The position numbers were made by a program, and so were the translations under genes. A model generated the notes under the pieces. That model made no database searches and had not been told where the DNA came from. It saw nothing but the letters and a program-made list of their open reading frames with translations. Shown in pieces: positions 41,242-48,099 of a DNA stretch of 52,578 nucleotides (its first letter is position 1; each line of letters begins with the position of its first letter). Source of the stretch: Phycisphaerales bacterium (GTDB taxonomy: Bacteria > Planctomycetota > Phycisphaerae > WQYP01); the NCBI GenBank assembly GCA_009781185.1, contig WQYP01000009.1, forward strand, positions 1 through 52,578. The letters are read 5' to 3'.

Positions 41242-41335
41242 CGATTCTCGGGTAGCGATTCTCGGGTAGCGACCCCGCTTTGCGGGGTGGCGACTCAAAA
41301 CCACTGACTACTAACCACTGACCACTGACTACGGA
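41233..41335. repeat. Stacked repeats between etfB and etfA
   Basis: Three kinds of repeat lie end to end. Three copies of the 14-mer CTCGGGTAGCGATT occupy 41233-41274, the first holding the etfB stop. A GACCCCGCTTTGCGGGG palindrome follows at 41270-41287. Five units of a heptamer (CCACTGA, CTACTAA, CCACTGA, CCACTGA, CTACGGA) occupy 41301-41335. Confidence 0.95.
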
Positions 41336-41342
41336 CTCACAC

Positions 41343-42371
41343 ATGATCGAACCAAATCGCAAGGGCGAAGTATGGATCTTCGCCGAACAAGAAGATGGCC
41401 GTCTAAGCGATACGTCGCTGGAGCTCTGCGGCCGGGCTCGCGAACTCGCCGACAAGCTCAGCGTGAAGGTCGGCGCGGTACTGGTGGGCAGCAATGTGCG
41501 AGAACTCGCGTCGCTGCTGATTGCTCACGGCGTCGACAATGTCTATTACGTGCACGACACGCGGCTGGAGAATTACCGTACGCTGCCCTATTCGCGAGCG
41601 GTCTGCCAGTTGATCAGCAAGCATCGCCCGCAGATCGTGTTGTATGGGGCGACGCCACTGGGGCGGGACCTGGCGCCGCGAATCGCTTCGGAGATGCGGG
41701 CCGGCCTGACCGCGGACTGCACCGATTTGCAGATTGGTTCCTATGTTGACGCGAAGAGCAAGAAGGAATACACGAATCTTTTGCATCAGATTCGTCCGGC
41801 ATTTGGCGGGAATATCATTGCGACGATTATCAACTACGACCGCTGGCCACAAATGGCGACCGTCCGCGAAGGCGTGATGCGGATGGGCGAAGGCGATCCA
41901 AAACGATCCGGAAAAATCATCGAGGAAAAAATAGAGTTCAACGATTTCGATCTGGCCGTCAAGGTGATCGAGCGCCACCGCGAGAAGCGGAAGGTGAATT
42001 TGAAGGCGGCGAGGATCATCGTTGCCGGCGGCCACGGGGTCGGATCGAAAGATAATTTTACCCTGATTTACGATCTGGCCGGAGCGCTTGGCGCCGCCGT
42101 CGGCGCAAGCCGCGCCGCCGTCGATAGCAAATTCATCGGCAAGGAGCACCTCGTCGGACAGACCGGCACCACCGTCCGCCCCGCCCTCTACATCGCCTGC
42201 GGCATCAGCGGCGCCATCCAGCACCGCGCCGGAATGGACAACGCCGCAAAAATCATCGCCATCAACTGGGACGAAGAAGCTCCCATCTTCGGCGTAGCCC
42301 ACTACGGCATCGTCGGCGACCTCAATAAAATCATCCCCATGATGATCAAAGCGATACGAGCAAGAGCGTAA
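41343..42371 (+). CDS. etfA: Electron transfer flavoprotein alpha subunit
   Basis: 342 residues. N-terminal domain: GEVWIFAEQEDGRLSDTSLE and VYYVHD. C-terminal FAD domain: IIVAGGHGVGSKDNF, GAAVGASRAAVDSKFI, VGQTGTTVRPALYIACGISG, GMDNAAKIIAIN and PIFGVAHYGIVGDL, all typical. The partner of EtfB and, by position, of the acyl-CoA dehydrogenase downstream; no ETF:quinone oxidoreductase is in view. Separated from its neighbours by tandem-repeat spacers on both sides rather than the usual tight overlap. Confidence 0.93.
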   Translation: MIEPNRKGEVWIFAEQEDGRLSDTSLELCGRARELADKLSVKVGAVLVGSNVRELASLLIAHGVDNVYYVHDTRLENYRTLPYSRAVCQLISKHRPQIVLYGATPLGRDLAPRIASEMRAGLTADCTDLQIGSYVDAKSKKEYTNLLHQIRPAFGGNIIATIINYDRWPQMATVREGVMRMGEGDPKRSGKIIEEKIEFNDFDLAVKVIERHREKRKVNLKAARIIVAGGHGVGSKDNFTLIYDLAGALGAAVGASRAAVDSKFIGKEHLVGQTGTTVRPALYIACGISGAIQHRAGMDNAAKIIAINWDEEAPIFGVAHYGIVGDLNKIIPMMIKAIRARA

Positions 42372-42373
42372 CA

Positions 42374-42402
42374 AAAAGTTAAAAGCTTAAAAGTTAAAAG
42401 GT
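42374..42402. repeat. Heptanucleotide array between etfA and acyl-CoA dehydrogenase
   Basis: Units AAAAGTT, AAAAGCT, (T)AAAAGTT, AAAAGGT in a row. Same unit length as the other arrays but a different sequence. Confidence 0.85.
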
Positions 42403-42432
42403 TTGAACGAGCAACTGATTACGGATTGATAC

Positions 42433-44184
42433 ATGGCCAACTTTTTCCTCGACAATGACGATATCCAGTTTCTGCTGAGCCACCTGGACGTGGCGGCGAT
42501 CGCCGCGTTGCAGGAGGACGATTTTGTTCGCGCTGCGGACGGCCCTGGATCGGACTATGCGCCGCGAGACGCCGCCGACGCAGTCGACAACTATCGGCGT
42601 GTGCTGACCATCGTCGGCGACCTGGCCGCGAATAACATCGCGCCACGGGCGGAACAGATCGATCACGAGGGCAATACGCACATCGAAGACGGCACCGTCA
42701 CGCTCCATCCGTTGGTACGGCAGAACATCAAGGACCTCGCGCGTGCGGACCTGATGGGCTTCACGCTGCCACGGAAATACGGCGGACTGAATTGTCCGAA
42801 CCTGATTTACACGGTGGCCAACGAAATGGTCAGCCGGGCGGATGCGTCGTTGATGAACATTTTCGGATTGCAGGGGATTGCCGAAACAATCTACGCTTTC
42901 GCCGACGACAAAATCCGTGACGAATATCTTCCGCGATTTGCCCGTGGCGAGGTCACGGGCGCGATGGTCCTCACCGAACCGGACGCTGGCTCCGACCTCC
43001 AGGCGGTAAGCCTGCGAGCCTGGCAGGATCAAGACGGCACATGGAAGCTCAACGGCGTCAAACGCTTCATCACCAACGGCTGCGGCGAAATTCTGCTGAC
43101 ACTCGCCCGCTCGGAACCCGACGTCAAAGACGGCCGCGGTCTGTCGCTCTTCCTCAACGAACGCTCCCCCAAAATCCGCGTCCGCCACCTGGAAGAAAAA
43201 CTCGGCATCCACGGCTCACCGACCTGCGAACTCGTCTTCGACGACGCCCCCGGCAAACTCATCGGCGAACGCCAACTCGGCCTGATCCGCTACGTCTTGG
43301 CCCTCATGAACGGCGCCCGCCTCGGCATCGCCGCCCAATCCCTCGGCATCGCAGAAGCCGCCTACCGTGTTGCCCGCCGCTACGCCGCAACCCGCAAACA
43401 ATTCGGCGTCGCGATCGAACAGCTACCCGCCGTCGCAGAACTCGTCACCGATATGCGGATTCACCTCGAAGCCGCACGCACGCTCACCTACGCCACCAGC
43501 CGCGTGTGCGATCTGGAATTCAACAATTTGCGCGTGATGGAGCAACATCCGCCGACCGATCCGGCGGAGGCCAAACGCCGCAAGGAACTCGCCAGAACGC
43601 TCAAACGTCTCAACGGCATGCTCACACCGATGAGCAAATATTATTCCTCAGAGATGTGTGTCAAAGTCGCATCCGACGCAGTGCAGGTGCTCGGCGGCTC
43701 GGGCTACATGAAAGATTACCCCGTCGAACGCCACTGGCGAGACGCCCGCATCACCACGATTTATGAAGGGACTAGCCAGTTGCAGATCGTCGCCGCCGTT
43801 CGCGGCGTATGCGCCGGAGCATTCGAAAAATACGTCGACGAATTCGAACAGACCACCTACAGCGATCCGCTGCTGAGCGACCTTGCCAAAAAATTGCAGG
43901 AAGGCCGCGGCCTGATTGTCAAGGCGATCGCTTTCGTCAAATCAAAGGGCGGCTCCTACATGGACCTGTGCGGCCGAAAGCTGGTGGACAACGCCATCGC
44001 GGTAATCGTCGGCCACCTGTTCCTGGGCCAGGCCGTCAACAACGACCACAAAAAAGCCGTCGCCCACCGTTTCATCGAAACGCGACTGGCGGATCTGCGA
44101 GCGAATTGCGACTTAATCTATTCCGGCGACACCTCGGCAATGGATCAATACGCCCTGCTCGCCGGGCCGGTGCCACCGCTATAA
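42433..44184 (+). CDS. Acyl-CoA dehydrogenase
   Basis: 583 residues, longer than the 380 of short-type enzymes because of an N-terminal extension and a C-terminal domain as in FadE-like members. Motifs: FTLPRKYGGLN, TGAMVLTEPDAGSDLQAVSL (flavin-binding), RFITNGCGEILLTLAR, LGIHGSPTCELVFDDAPG, RYAATRKQFGVAIEQLPAV and VLGGSGYMKDYPVERHWRDA with RITTIYEGTSQLQI, including the catalytic base region. It passes electrons to the EtfAB pair encoded upstream. The substrate chain length is not readable. Confidence 0.92.
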   Translation: MANFFLDNDDIQFLLSHLDVAAIAALQEDDFVRAADGPGSDYAPRDAADAVDNYRRVLTIVGDLAANNIAPRAEQIDHEGNTHIEDGTVTLHPLVRQNIKDLARADLMGFTLPRKYGGLNCPNLIYTVANEMVSRADASLMNIFGLQGIAETIYAFADDKIRDEYLPRFARGEVTGAMVLTEPDAGSDLQAVSLRAWQDQDGTWKLNGVKRFITNGCGEILLTLARSEPDVKDGRGLSLFLNERSPKIRVRHLEEKLGIHGSPTCELVFDDAPGKLIGERQLGLIRYVLALMNGARLGIAAQSLGIAEAAYRVARRYAATRKQFGVAIEQLPAVAELVTDMRIHLEAARTLTYATSRVCDLEFNNLRVMEQHPPTDPAEAKRRKELARTLKRLNGMLTPMSKYYSSEMCVKVASDAVQVLGGSGYMKDYPVERHWRDARITTIYEGTSQLQIVAAVRGVCAGAFEKYVDEFEQTTYSDPLLSDLAKKLQEGRGLIVKAIAFVKSKGGSYMDLCGRKLVDNAIAVIVGHLFLGQAVNNDHKKAVAHRFIETRLADLRANCDLIYSGDTSAMDQYALLAGPVPPL

Positions 44185-44242
44185 AACATGAGCCCCCGGC
44201 GCAGAGCCCCTGCTGTTACCCATTATTGTTTGGTACCCAAAA

Positions 44243-44354
44243 CAGAGCCGCGAACGTAAGCTCGCCTCGCTGACCTACGATGATCGTGTCGCGATCGTAC
44301 GATCTCAGAATGATCGTCGCAGGTCAGCGAGGCGAGCTTACGCTCGCGGCTCTG
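44243..44354. repeat. 112-bp hairpin element, GAGCCGCGA family
   Basis: Arms 44243-44276 and 44321-44354 (34 bp each) are inverse complements with one mismatch; they start CAGAGCCGCGAACGTAAGCT. The inner part is also partly palindromic (CGATCGTACGATC). It lies between the convergent dehydrogenase and sulfatase genes. The outer GAGCCGCGA-CGT-AG pattern is shared with the hairpin inside the rnfC-like gene (48871-48951). Confidence 0.9.
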
Positions 44355-44379
44355 ATGTATCCGCGCGGGGCGACCGACG

Positions 44380-45843
44380 CTACCAGCTTGATTGGCGGAG
44401 AGGGAGCGGATCGACGGTTTCGGCCATGCGGTCGCAGAGGCGTTCAAGAAGACGAGTTTTAAGGGATTGGAAAGCGGGATCGGCGTAGAGGTTGCGGGTT
44501 TCGGTGGGATCGTTGGTGAGATCGTAAAGTTCGCCCCCCCCCCAGGAGACGCCTTGAGCAAGGCTGTGATAGCGAATGAGTTTTTCACCAGCGGTACGTA
44601 GCATGGTGGCGAAAGGCTTCTCCGGATGCTTGGTCATCGCGTTGTAATATTCGCAGTAAACGTCGTCGCGATGCGATGAGGTTCGCCCCCCCCCCCCTCT
44701 GAGCAGCGGAAGAAGAGAACGGCCCTGCATGCCGGGATGAATGGGAAGACCGGCAAGTTCAAGAATGGTCGGAGCAAGATCGGTCAGTTCGGTCAGGGCG
44801 GCGGTGCGTCTAGCGGGGAAAAGTTTGGGATTGGAGATAATGAGCGGAATGTGGACGGCGGGGTCGTACATATGTGGGCCTTTGAGGTAGATGCCGTGAT
44901 CGCCGAGCATCTCGCCGTGGTCGGACATGAAGATGATGATGGTGTTGTCGAGCTGGTTGGTCTGCTTGAGTGCGTCGATCATGCGGCCGACCTGCATGTC
45001 GATGAGATCGCACATGGCCCAATAGGCGGCACGGATGATGCGGTGCTCATCGGGTGACATTTGGGTCGAGTCGATGTCGCTGTTGTTGCCGAGATGATCG
45101 ACTTTCTGGAATGGCGGTTTGTTATCGAGTTCGCCGGGAACGTAATTGGGCAGAGGAATCTGATCAAGCTTTTTCAGATAGCGATTGAAAAGCTCCTCCG
45201 GCGGATCGAAATCGTGATGCGGATCGAAAATGTTGACGGAAAAAAACCAGGGCGTTTTATGTTCGGCGGCAACTTGCATGAAGTCGATGGCCTTCTGAGC
45301 GCACCAGGTGGTCTGGTGGTATTCCGCGGGCATGCTGAGAGTGACGTGCGGGCATTGGGGAATGGGTTTGGCGTGGTAGCGGATATTTTGGCTGGCGAGC
45401 CAGAGGTAGTATTCGTCGGAGGGCCAGGGGTTGGAGGCGTAGTGGTGATGGGACCAATGGAAGCATGTGTAACCGTCATTGATGCGTCGTTCGCGGATGG
45501 GTGCAACTTTGGGGTGACAGGGGGAGAGGTGGAGTTTTCCGGAAAGGCCACAGAAATAACCGGCATCGGCGAGAAGTCGCGTGACGAGAATTTCATCGTC
45601 AGGAATGGCCTGTCCGTTCTGCCGGCAACGCGTGGCACGAGGATAACGCCCGGTCAGGAAAGAGGCTCGTGAAGGCGAGCAAACAGTCGATTGGCAAAAG
45701 GCGTTTTCGAAGAGCAAGCCATTGCGTGCGAGCGAGTCGATACGAGGGCTATGGACATATGGATTTCCATAACATCCGAGCGTATCATGACGCTGTTGGT
45801 CGGTACAGATCCAGAGAATGTTGGGGCGAGTAGGTTGGGACAT
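44380..45843 (-). CDS. Type I sulfatase (arylsulfatase A family)
   Basis: 487 residues from the ATG at 45843; a GTG three codons upstream is in frame. N-terminus PNILWICTDQQRHDTLGCYG gives the metal Asp pair. The formylglycine site is canonical: STVCSPSRASFLTGRYP (C-S-P-S-R). Other motifs: LSGKLHLSP and IIFMSDHGEMLGDHG. No signal peptide. Two G tracts on the coding strand (44534-44543 and 44686-44697 as C10 and C12) encode GGGE and GGGGR. It shares its upstream region with a tandem-repeat array and follows nagA on the same strand, so both may be in one unit for sulfated amino-sugar glycans. Confidence 0.9.
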   Translation of the reverse strand: MSQPTRPNILWICTDQQRHDTLGCYGNPYVHSPRIDSLARNGLLFENAFCQSTVCSPSRASFLTGRYPRATRCRQNGQAIPDDEILVTRLLADAGYFCGLSGKLHLSPCHPKVAPIRERRINDGYTCFHWSHHHYASNPWPSDEYYLWLASQNIRYHAKPIPQCPHVTLSMPAEYHQTTWCAQKAIDFMQVAAEHKTPWFFSVNIFDPHHDFDPPEELFNRYLKKLDQIPLPNYVPGELDNKPPFQKVDHLGNNSDIDSTQMSPDEHRIIRAAYWAMCDLIDMQVGRMIDALKQTNQLDNTIIIFMSDHGEMLGDHGIYLKGPHMYDPAVHIPLIISNPKLFPARRTAALTELTDLAPTILELAGLPIHPGMQGRSLLPLLRGGGGRTSSHRDDVYCEYYNAMTKHPEKPFATMLRTAGEKLIRYHSLAQGVSWGGGELYDLTNDPTETRNLYADPAFQSLKTRLLERLCDRMAETVDPLPLRQSSW

Positions 45844-45848
45844 AGTAT

Positions 45849-45891
45849 CCACGAATTTTACGAATTGTACGAATTGTACGAATTTTACGCG
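45849..45891. repeat. 9-bp tandem array at the nagA stop
   Basis: Units ACGAATTTT, ACGAATTGT, ACGAATTGT, ACGAATTTT follow each other. The stop codon of nagA is read from the array edge (GCG TAA AAT). Same unit type as inside the element at 30968. Confidence 0.9.
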
Positions 45892-46808
45892 ATAAATTTG
45901 GCGGGGTGATGGATCAGGAGGTTATCGATGGTGGCGGTGGGAAGGCCCAGGGTCTCGAGATTTTTCCGGCAGTGCGGCATGGTGCTCGCGGAGCCGAGAA
46001 AGTGGGACTTATCGGGCGCCCAGATGGCCATGTCCTCGCCGATGACGACGTCGCCCCATCGGCCCATGCGGTACCGGCCGGGTCCAAGACCGGCGGGCCA
46101 GACGGCGTCGGTAACGACAATGGTGCGATCCGGATTGGCGGCCTTGAGGTAATTCTTCAACGCAAAAAGCGGAACGTGGACGCCGTCGCCGATGAAGCAG
46201 CACCAGATTCTGCCGGAGAGCGAGAGGACGCGTTGGATAATGTTGTCGTGTCGATGCATGGTTGCGGGGCAGCCGTTGCCCAGGTGGGTCCACATGGAGA
46301 GTCCTGCGTCGAGGGCGGCTTTGAGTTGGTCCATGGAAGCGTTGGAGTGTCCGCCGGAGACGGTGATTTTGTGCTGGCTGAGGAAGGCGATGCCCTTGCA
46401 GCCGGGGTCCATCTCGGGAGCGACAGTGACGATGCGGAGAAGGCCCTGGCAGGTGTCGTGGAATTTTTTGAGGACATCAAGATCGACCGGCTTCATCGCT
46501 TCGACGGGATGGGCACCGCGATAGCCGGCTTCGCCCGACATGTAAGGCCCTTCAATATGAATGCCCGGGATGAGTTTCTGGGCGAGCGGGATGGCACTGC
46601 GTGCTTTAACGAGATTGGCGAGGCGATTGATCATGGCGCCTGGCTGATCGCTGGTGATGGTCGCGAGGATGCCAGCGACACCGGTGGCCTGAAGTTTTTC
46701 GCAGGAGCTCTGGAGCTTGTCAGCGGTGAGGTGGTTTTCGTTGTAGTCGATGCCGCCGAAGCCGTTGACCTGGATATCGATGTAGCCGGGAAGGGGGGGG
46801 GGATTCAT
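45885..46808 (-). CDS. nagA: N-acetylglucosamine-6-phosphate deacetylase, short form
   Basis: 307 residues from ATG 46808, against about 380 for typical NagA. The first residues run straight into GYIDIQVNGFGGIDYN, so the N-terminal beta-sandwich half that normally precedes the barrel is missing; the C-terminal part ends soon after the barrel. Barrel motifs: GIHIEGPYMSG (metal Glu), VSGGHSNASMDQ (His), SMWTHLGNGC (His) and VTDAVWPAGL (catalytic Asp). It removes acetyl from GlcNAc-6-P. A G10 run on the + strand (46793-46802) encodes PPP as codons 3-5, directly after the ATG. The upstream frame is open to 46919 but lacks the missing domain. Confidence 0.85.
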   Translation of the reverse strand: MNPPPLPGYIDIQVNGFGGIDYNENHLTADKLQSSCEKLQATGVAGILATITSDQPGAMINRLANLVKARSAIPLAQKLIPGIHIEGPYMSGEAGYRGAHPVEAMKPVDLDVLKKFHDTCQGLLRIVTVAPEMDPGCKGIAFLSQHKITVSGGHSNASMDQLKAALDAGLSMWTHLGNGCPATMHRHDNIIQRVLSLSGRIWCCFIGDGVHVPLFALKNYLKAANPDRTIVVTDAVWPAGLGPGRYRMGRWGDVVIGEDMAIWAPDKSHFLGSASTMPHCRKNLETLGLPTATIDNLLIHHPAKFIA

Positions 46809-46911
46809 GAGGGGTCTCGCAACATGTGAAATTCGTACCATTCGCAGTGCGCAGAATACCGCTTGGTGAGGGGATGAGCAACGCCCAATATCTCGCCCGA
46901 CCGGGCGCCAC

Positions 46912-46964
46912 GTCGTCAAGTCGTCAAGTCGATTGAACGACTTAACGATTTAACGACTCAACGC
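46912..46964. repeat. 8-bp tandem array upstream of nagA
   Basis: GTCGTCAA twice, then GTCGATTG, AACGACTT, AACGATTT, AACGACTC. The middle is palindromic, so two arrays in opposite orientation meet there. Confidence 0.8.
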
Positions 46965-47189
46965 AATGGCAAGGGATTGGAGGCGGGATTGCTGGAGGGC
47001 GATACGCTGGGCAACTGGAGCGGATCGTGGTTGGGGGCGAACCGCGGCAGTTAGCTGAGAAAGAATGGAGCGGTTGTGAGACCAGGCATCGTGATTTTCG
47101 ATCACGACGCGAACGGCAGTACCGGCATCGACGGCAGCATCGACATACGCGAGTTGCCGAAAGATGAGCTTGGAGTCGTCGAGAGGCAT
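46950..47189 (-). CDS. Possible small helical protein
   Basis: 79 residues from an ATG at 47189 (a longer frame begins at 47393). The sequence has the composition of a helical soluble protein (LIFRQLAYVDAAVDAGTAVR, then VAQRIALQQSRLQSLAIALS). No clear Shine-Dalgarno sequence and no family recognised. The only other content of the 564-bp gap 46809-47372 is repeats (46912-46964 and 47281-47301). Low confidence. Confidence 0.3.
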   Translation of the reverse strand: MPLDDSKLIFRQLAYVDAAVDAGTAVRVVIENHDAWSHNRSILSQLTAAVRPQPRSAPVAQRIALQQSRLQSLAIALSR

Positions 47190-47280
47190 ATGAGGAAGTA
47201 TCGAATATGCCAAGGTCGGCTGCAAGGGGAAAAACAGAAAACACGCATCAAAACCGGAGGACCGATAATAGTGAAGAAGT

Positions 47281-47301
47281 GCCGCGGGCATCTTGCCCGC
47301 G
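47281..47301. repeat. Palindromic repeat GCCGCGGGCAxxTTGCCCGCG
   Basis: GCCGCGGGCATCTTGCCCGC forms a GCGGGCA-TCT-TGCCCGC stem. It stands upstream of smpB and is a distant relative of the hairpins at 22195 and 29318. Confidence 0.55.
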
Positions 47302-47372
47302 CGGGGGGCGGAGATGATGCGAAACGCATATACTGGTGGCGGGTTGAGGGCCGTGCGCTTTGAGGTCAGGTT

Positions 47373-47894
47373 ATGGGTAAGTCGGGAATGCATCAGATAT
47401 CAGGGAGGGGCGGGGATCTGCCGAAGAAGCAAGGCGGAGGGGGGACGAAGCCGACGCCGCGGATTCAGAACCGGCGAGCGTTCCACGATTATCACGTCAT
47501 GGACAAGCTCGAAGCGGGAATCGAACTCGTCGGCAGCGAAGTGAAAAGCGTCCGCCAAGGAAAGGTACAACTCGGACAAAGCTTCGCCCAAATACGCGAC
47601 GGCCAGGTAACACTCCACGGATGCCACATCGACGAGTACGTGGAGGCGAACAAGCTGAATCACGATCCGACGCGAAACCGGAGGCTGCTGTTGCATCGCC
47701 GGGAGATCCGACGGCTGATACAGCGAATACAGAAAGAGCAAGGCTCAACACTGATTCCGCTTGAGATTTATTTCAAGCGGGGCTATGCGAAAGTGCTGCT
47801 CGGAGTAGCGAAGGGCAAGAAGCTCTTCGATAAGCGAGCGGCCATCAAGGAGCGAGAAGCCAAACGCGGCATGGACCGGGCAATGCGACGATAG
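47373..47894 (+). CDS. smpB: SsrA-binding protein
   Basis: 173 residues. SmpB binds tmRNA and helps rescue stalled ribosomes. Motifs: NRRAFHDYHVMDKLEAGIEL, VGSEVKSVRQGKVQL, HGCHIDEY, RRLLLHRREIRRLI and the C-terminal KRGYAKVLLGVAKGKKLFDK followed by the basic tail with IKEREAKRGMDRA. The N-terminal 30 residues are an extension (GGDLPKKQGGGG) compared with the usual protein of about 155. The ssrA gene is not in this window as far as I can see. Confidence 0.95.
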   Translation: MGKSGMHQISGRGGDLPKKQGGGGTKPTPRIQNRRAFHDYHVMDKLEAGIELVGSEVKSVRQGKVQLGQSFAQIRDGQVTLHGCHIDEYVEANKLNHDPTRNRRLLLHRREIRRLIQRIQKEQGSTLIPLEIYFKRGYAKVLLGVAKGKKLFDKRAAIKEREAKRGMDRAMRR

Positions 47895-47912
47895 ACAGAC
47901 GACGGGAATTAA

Positions 47913-48076
47913 CCACAGACAGCCCCAGCGCGGCAGAGCCGCAACCAAATCATGAAACGACTTGAGCACGAAGACACGAAGAAAAAAAACAAAAAAACTT
48001 CGTGTCCTTCGTTTCTTCGTGTCTTCGTGCTAAATTTTGTCAAGATAGAAAGAAGTTGCGCGATAGTAATACGGAC
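47913..48076 (+). repeat. Dispersed hairpin element, copy 3
   Basis: Shares CCACAGACAGCCCCAGCGCG, CGACTTGAGCACGAAGACAC, the right arm ending TCGTGTCTTCGTGC (to 48030), TTTTGTCA and GAAAGAAGTTGCGCGATAGT with copies 1 and 2. In this copy the inner left arm is replaced by an A-rich stretch (47982-47997). It lies between smpB and the rnfC-like gene, in the same orientation relative to the downstream gene as the other two copies. Confidence 0.9.
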
Positions 48077-48099
48077 AAACACAGACGCAGACAGGCGAA

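Noticed and set aside
41301..41335. Tandem repeats considered as a CRISPR remnant
   Set aside because: Units are 7-14 bp without spacers. No cas genes in the window.
47076..47363. 95-residue + strand frame upstream of smpB
   Set aside because: Overlaps a repeat and the equally weak minus-strand candidate; no start signal and no fold pattern.
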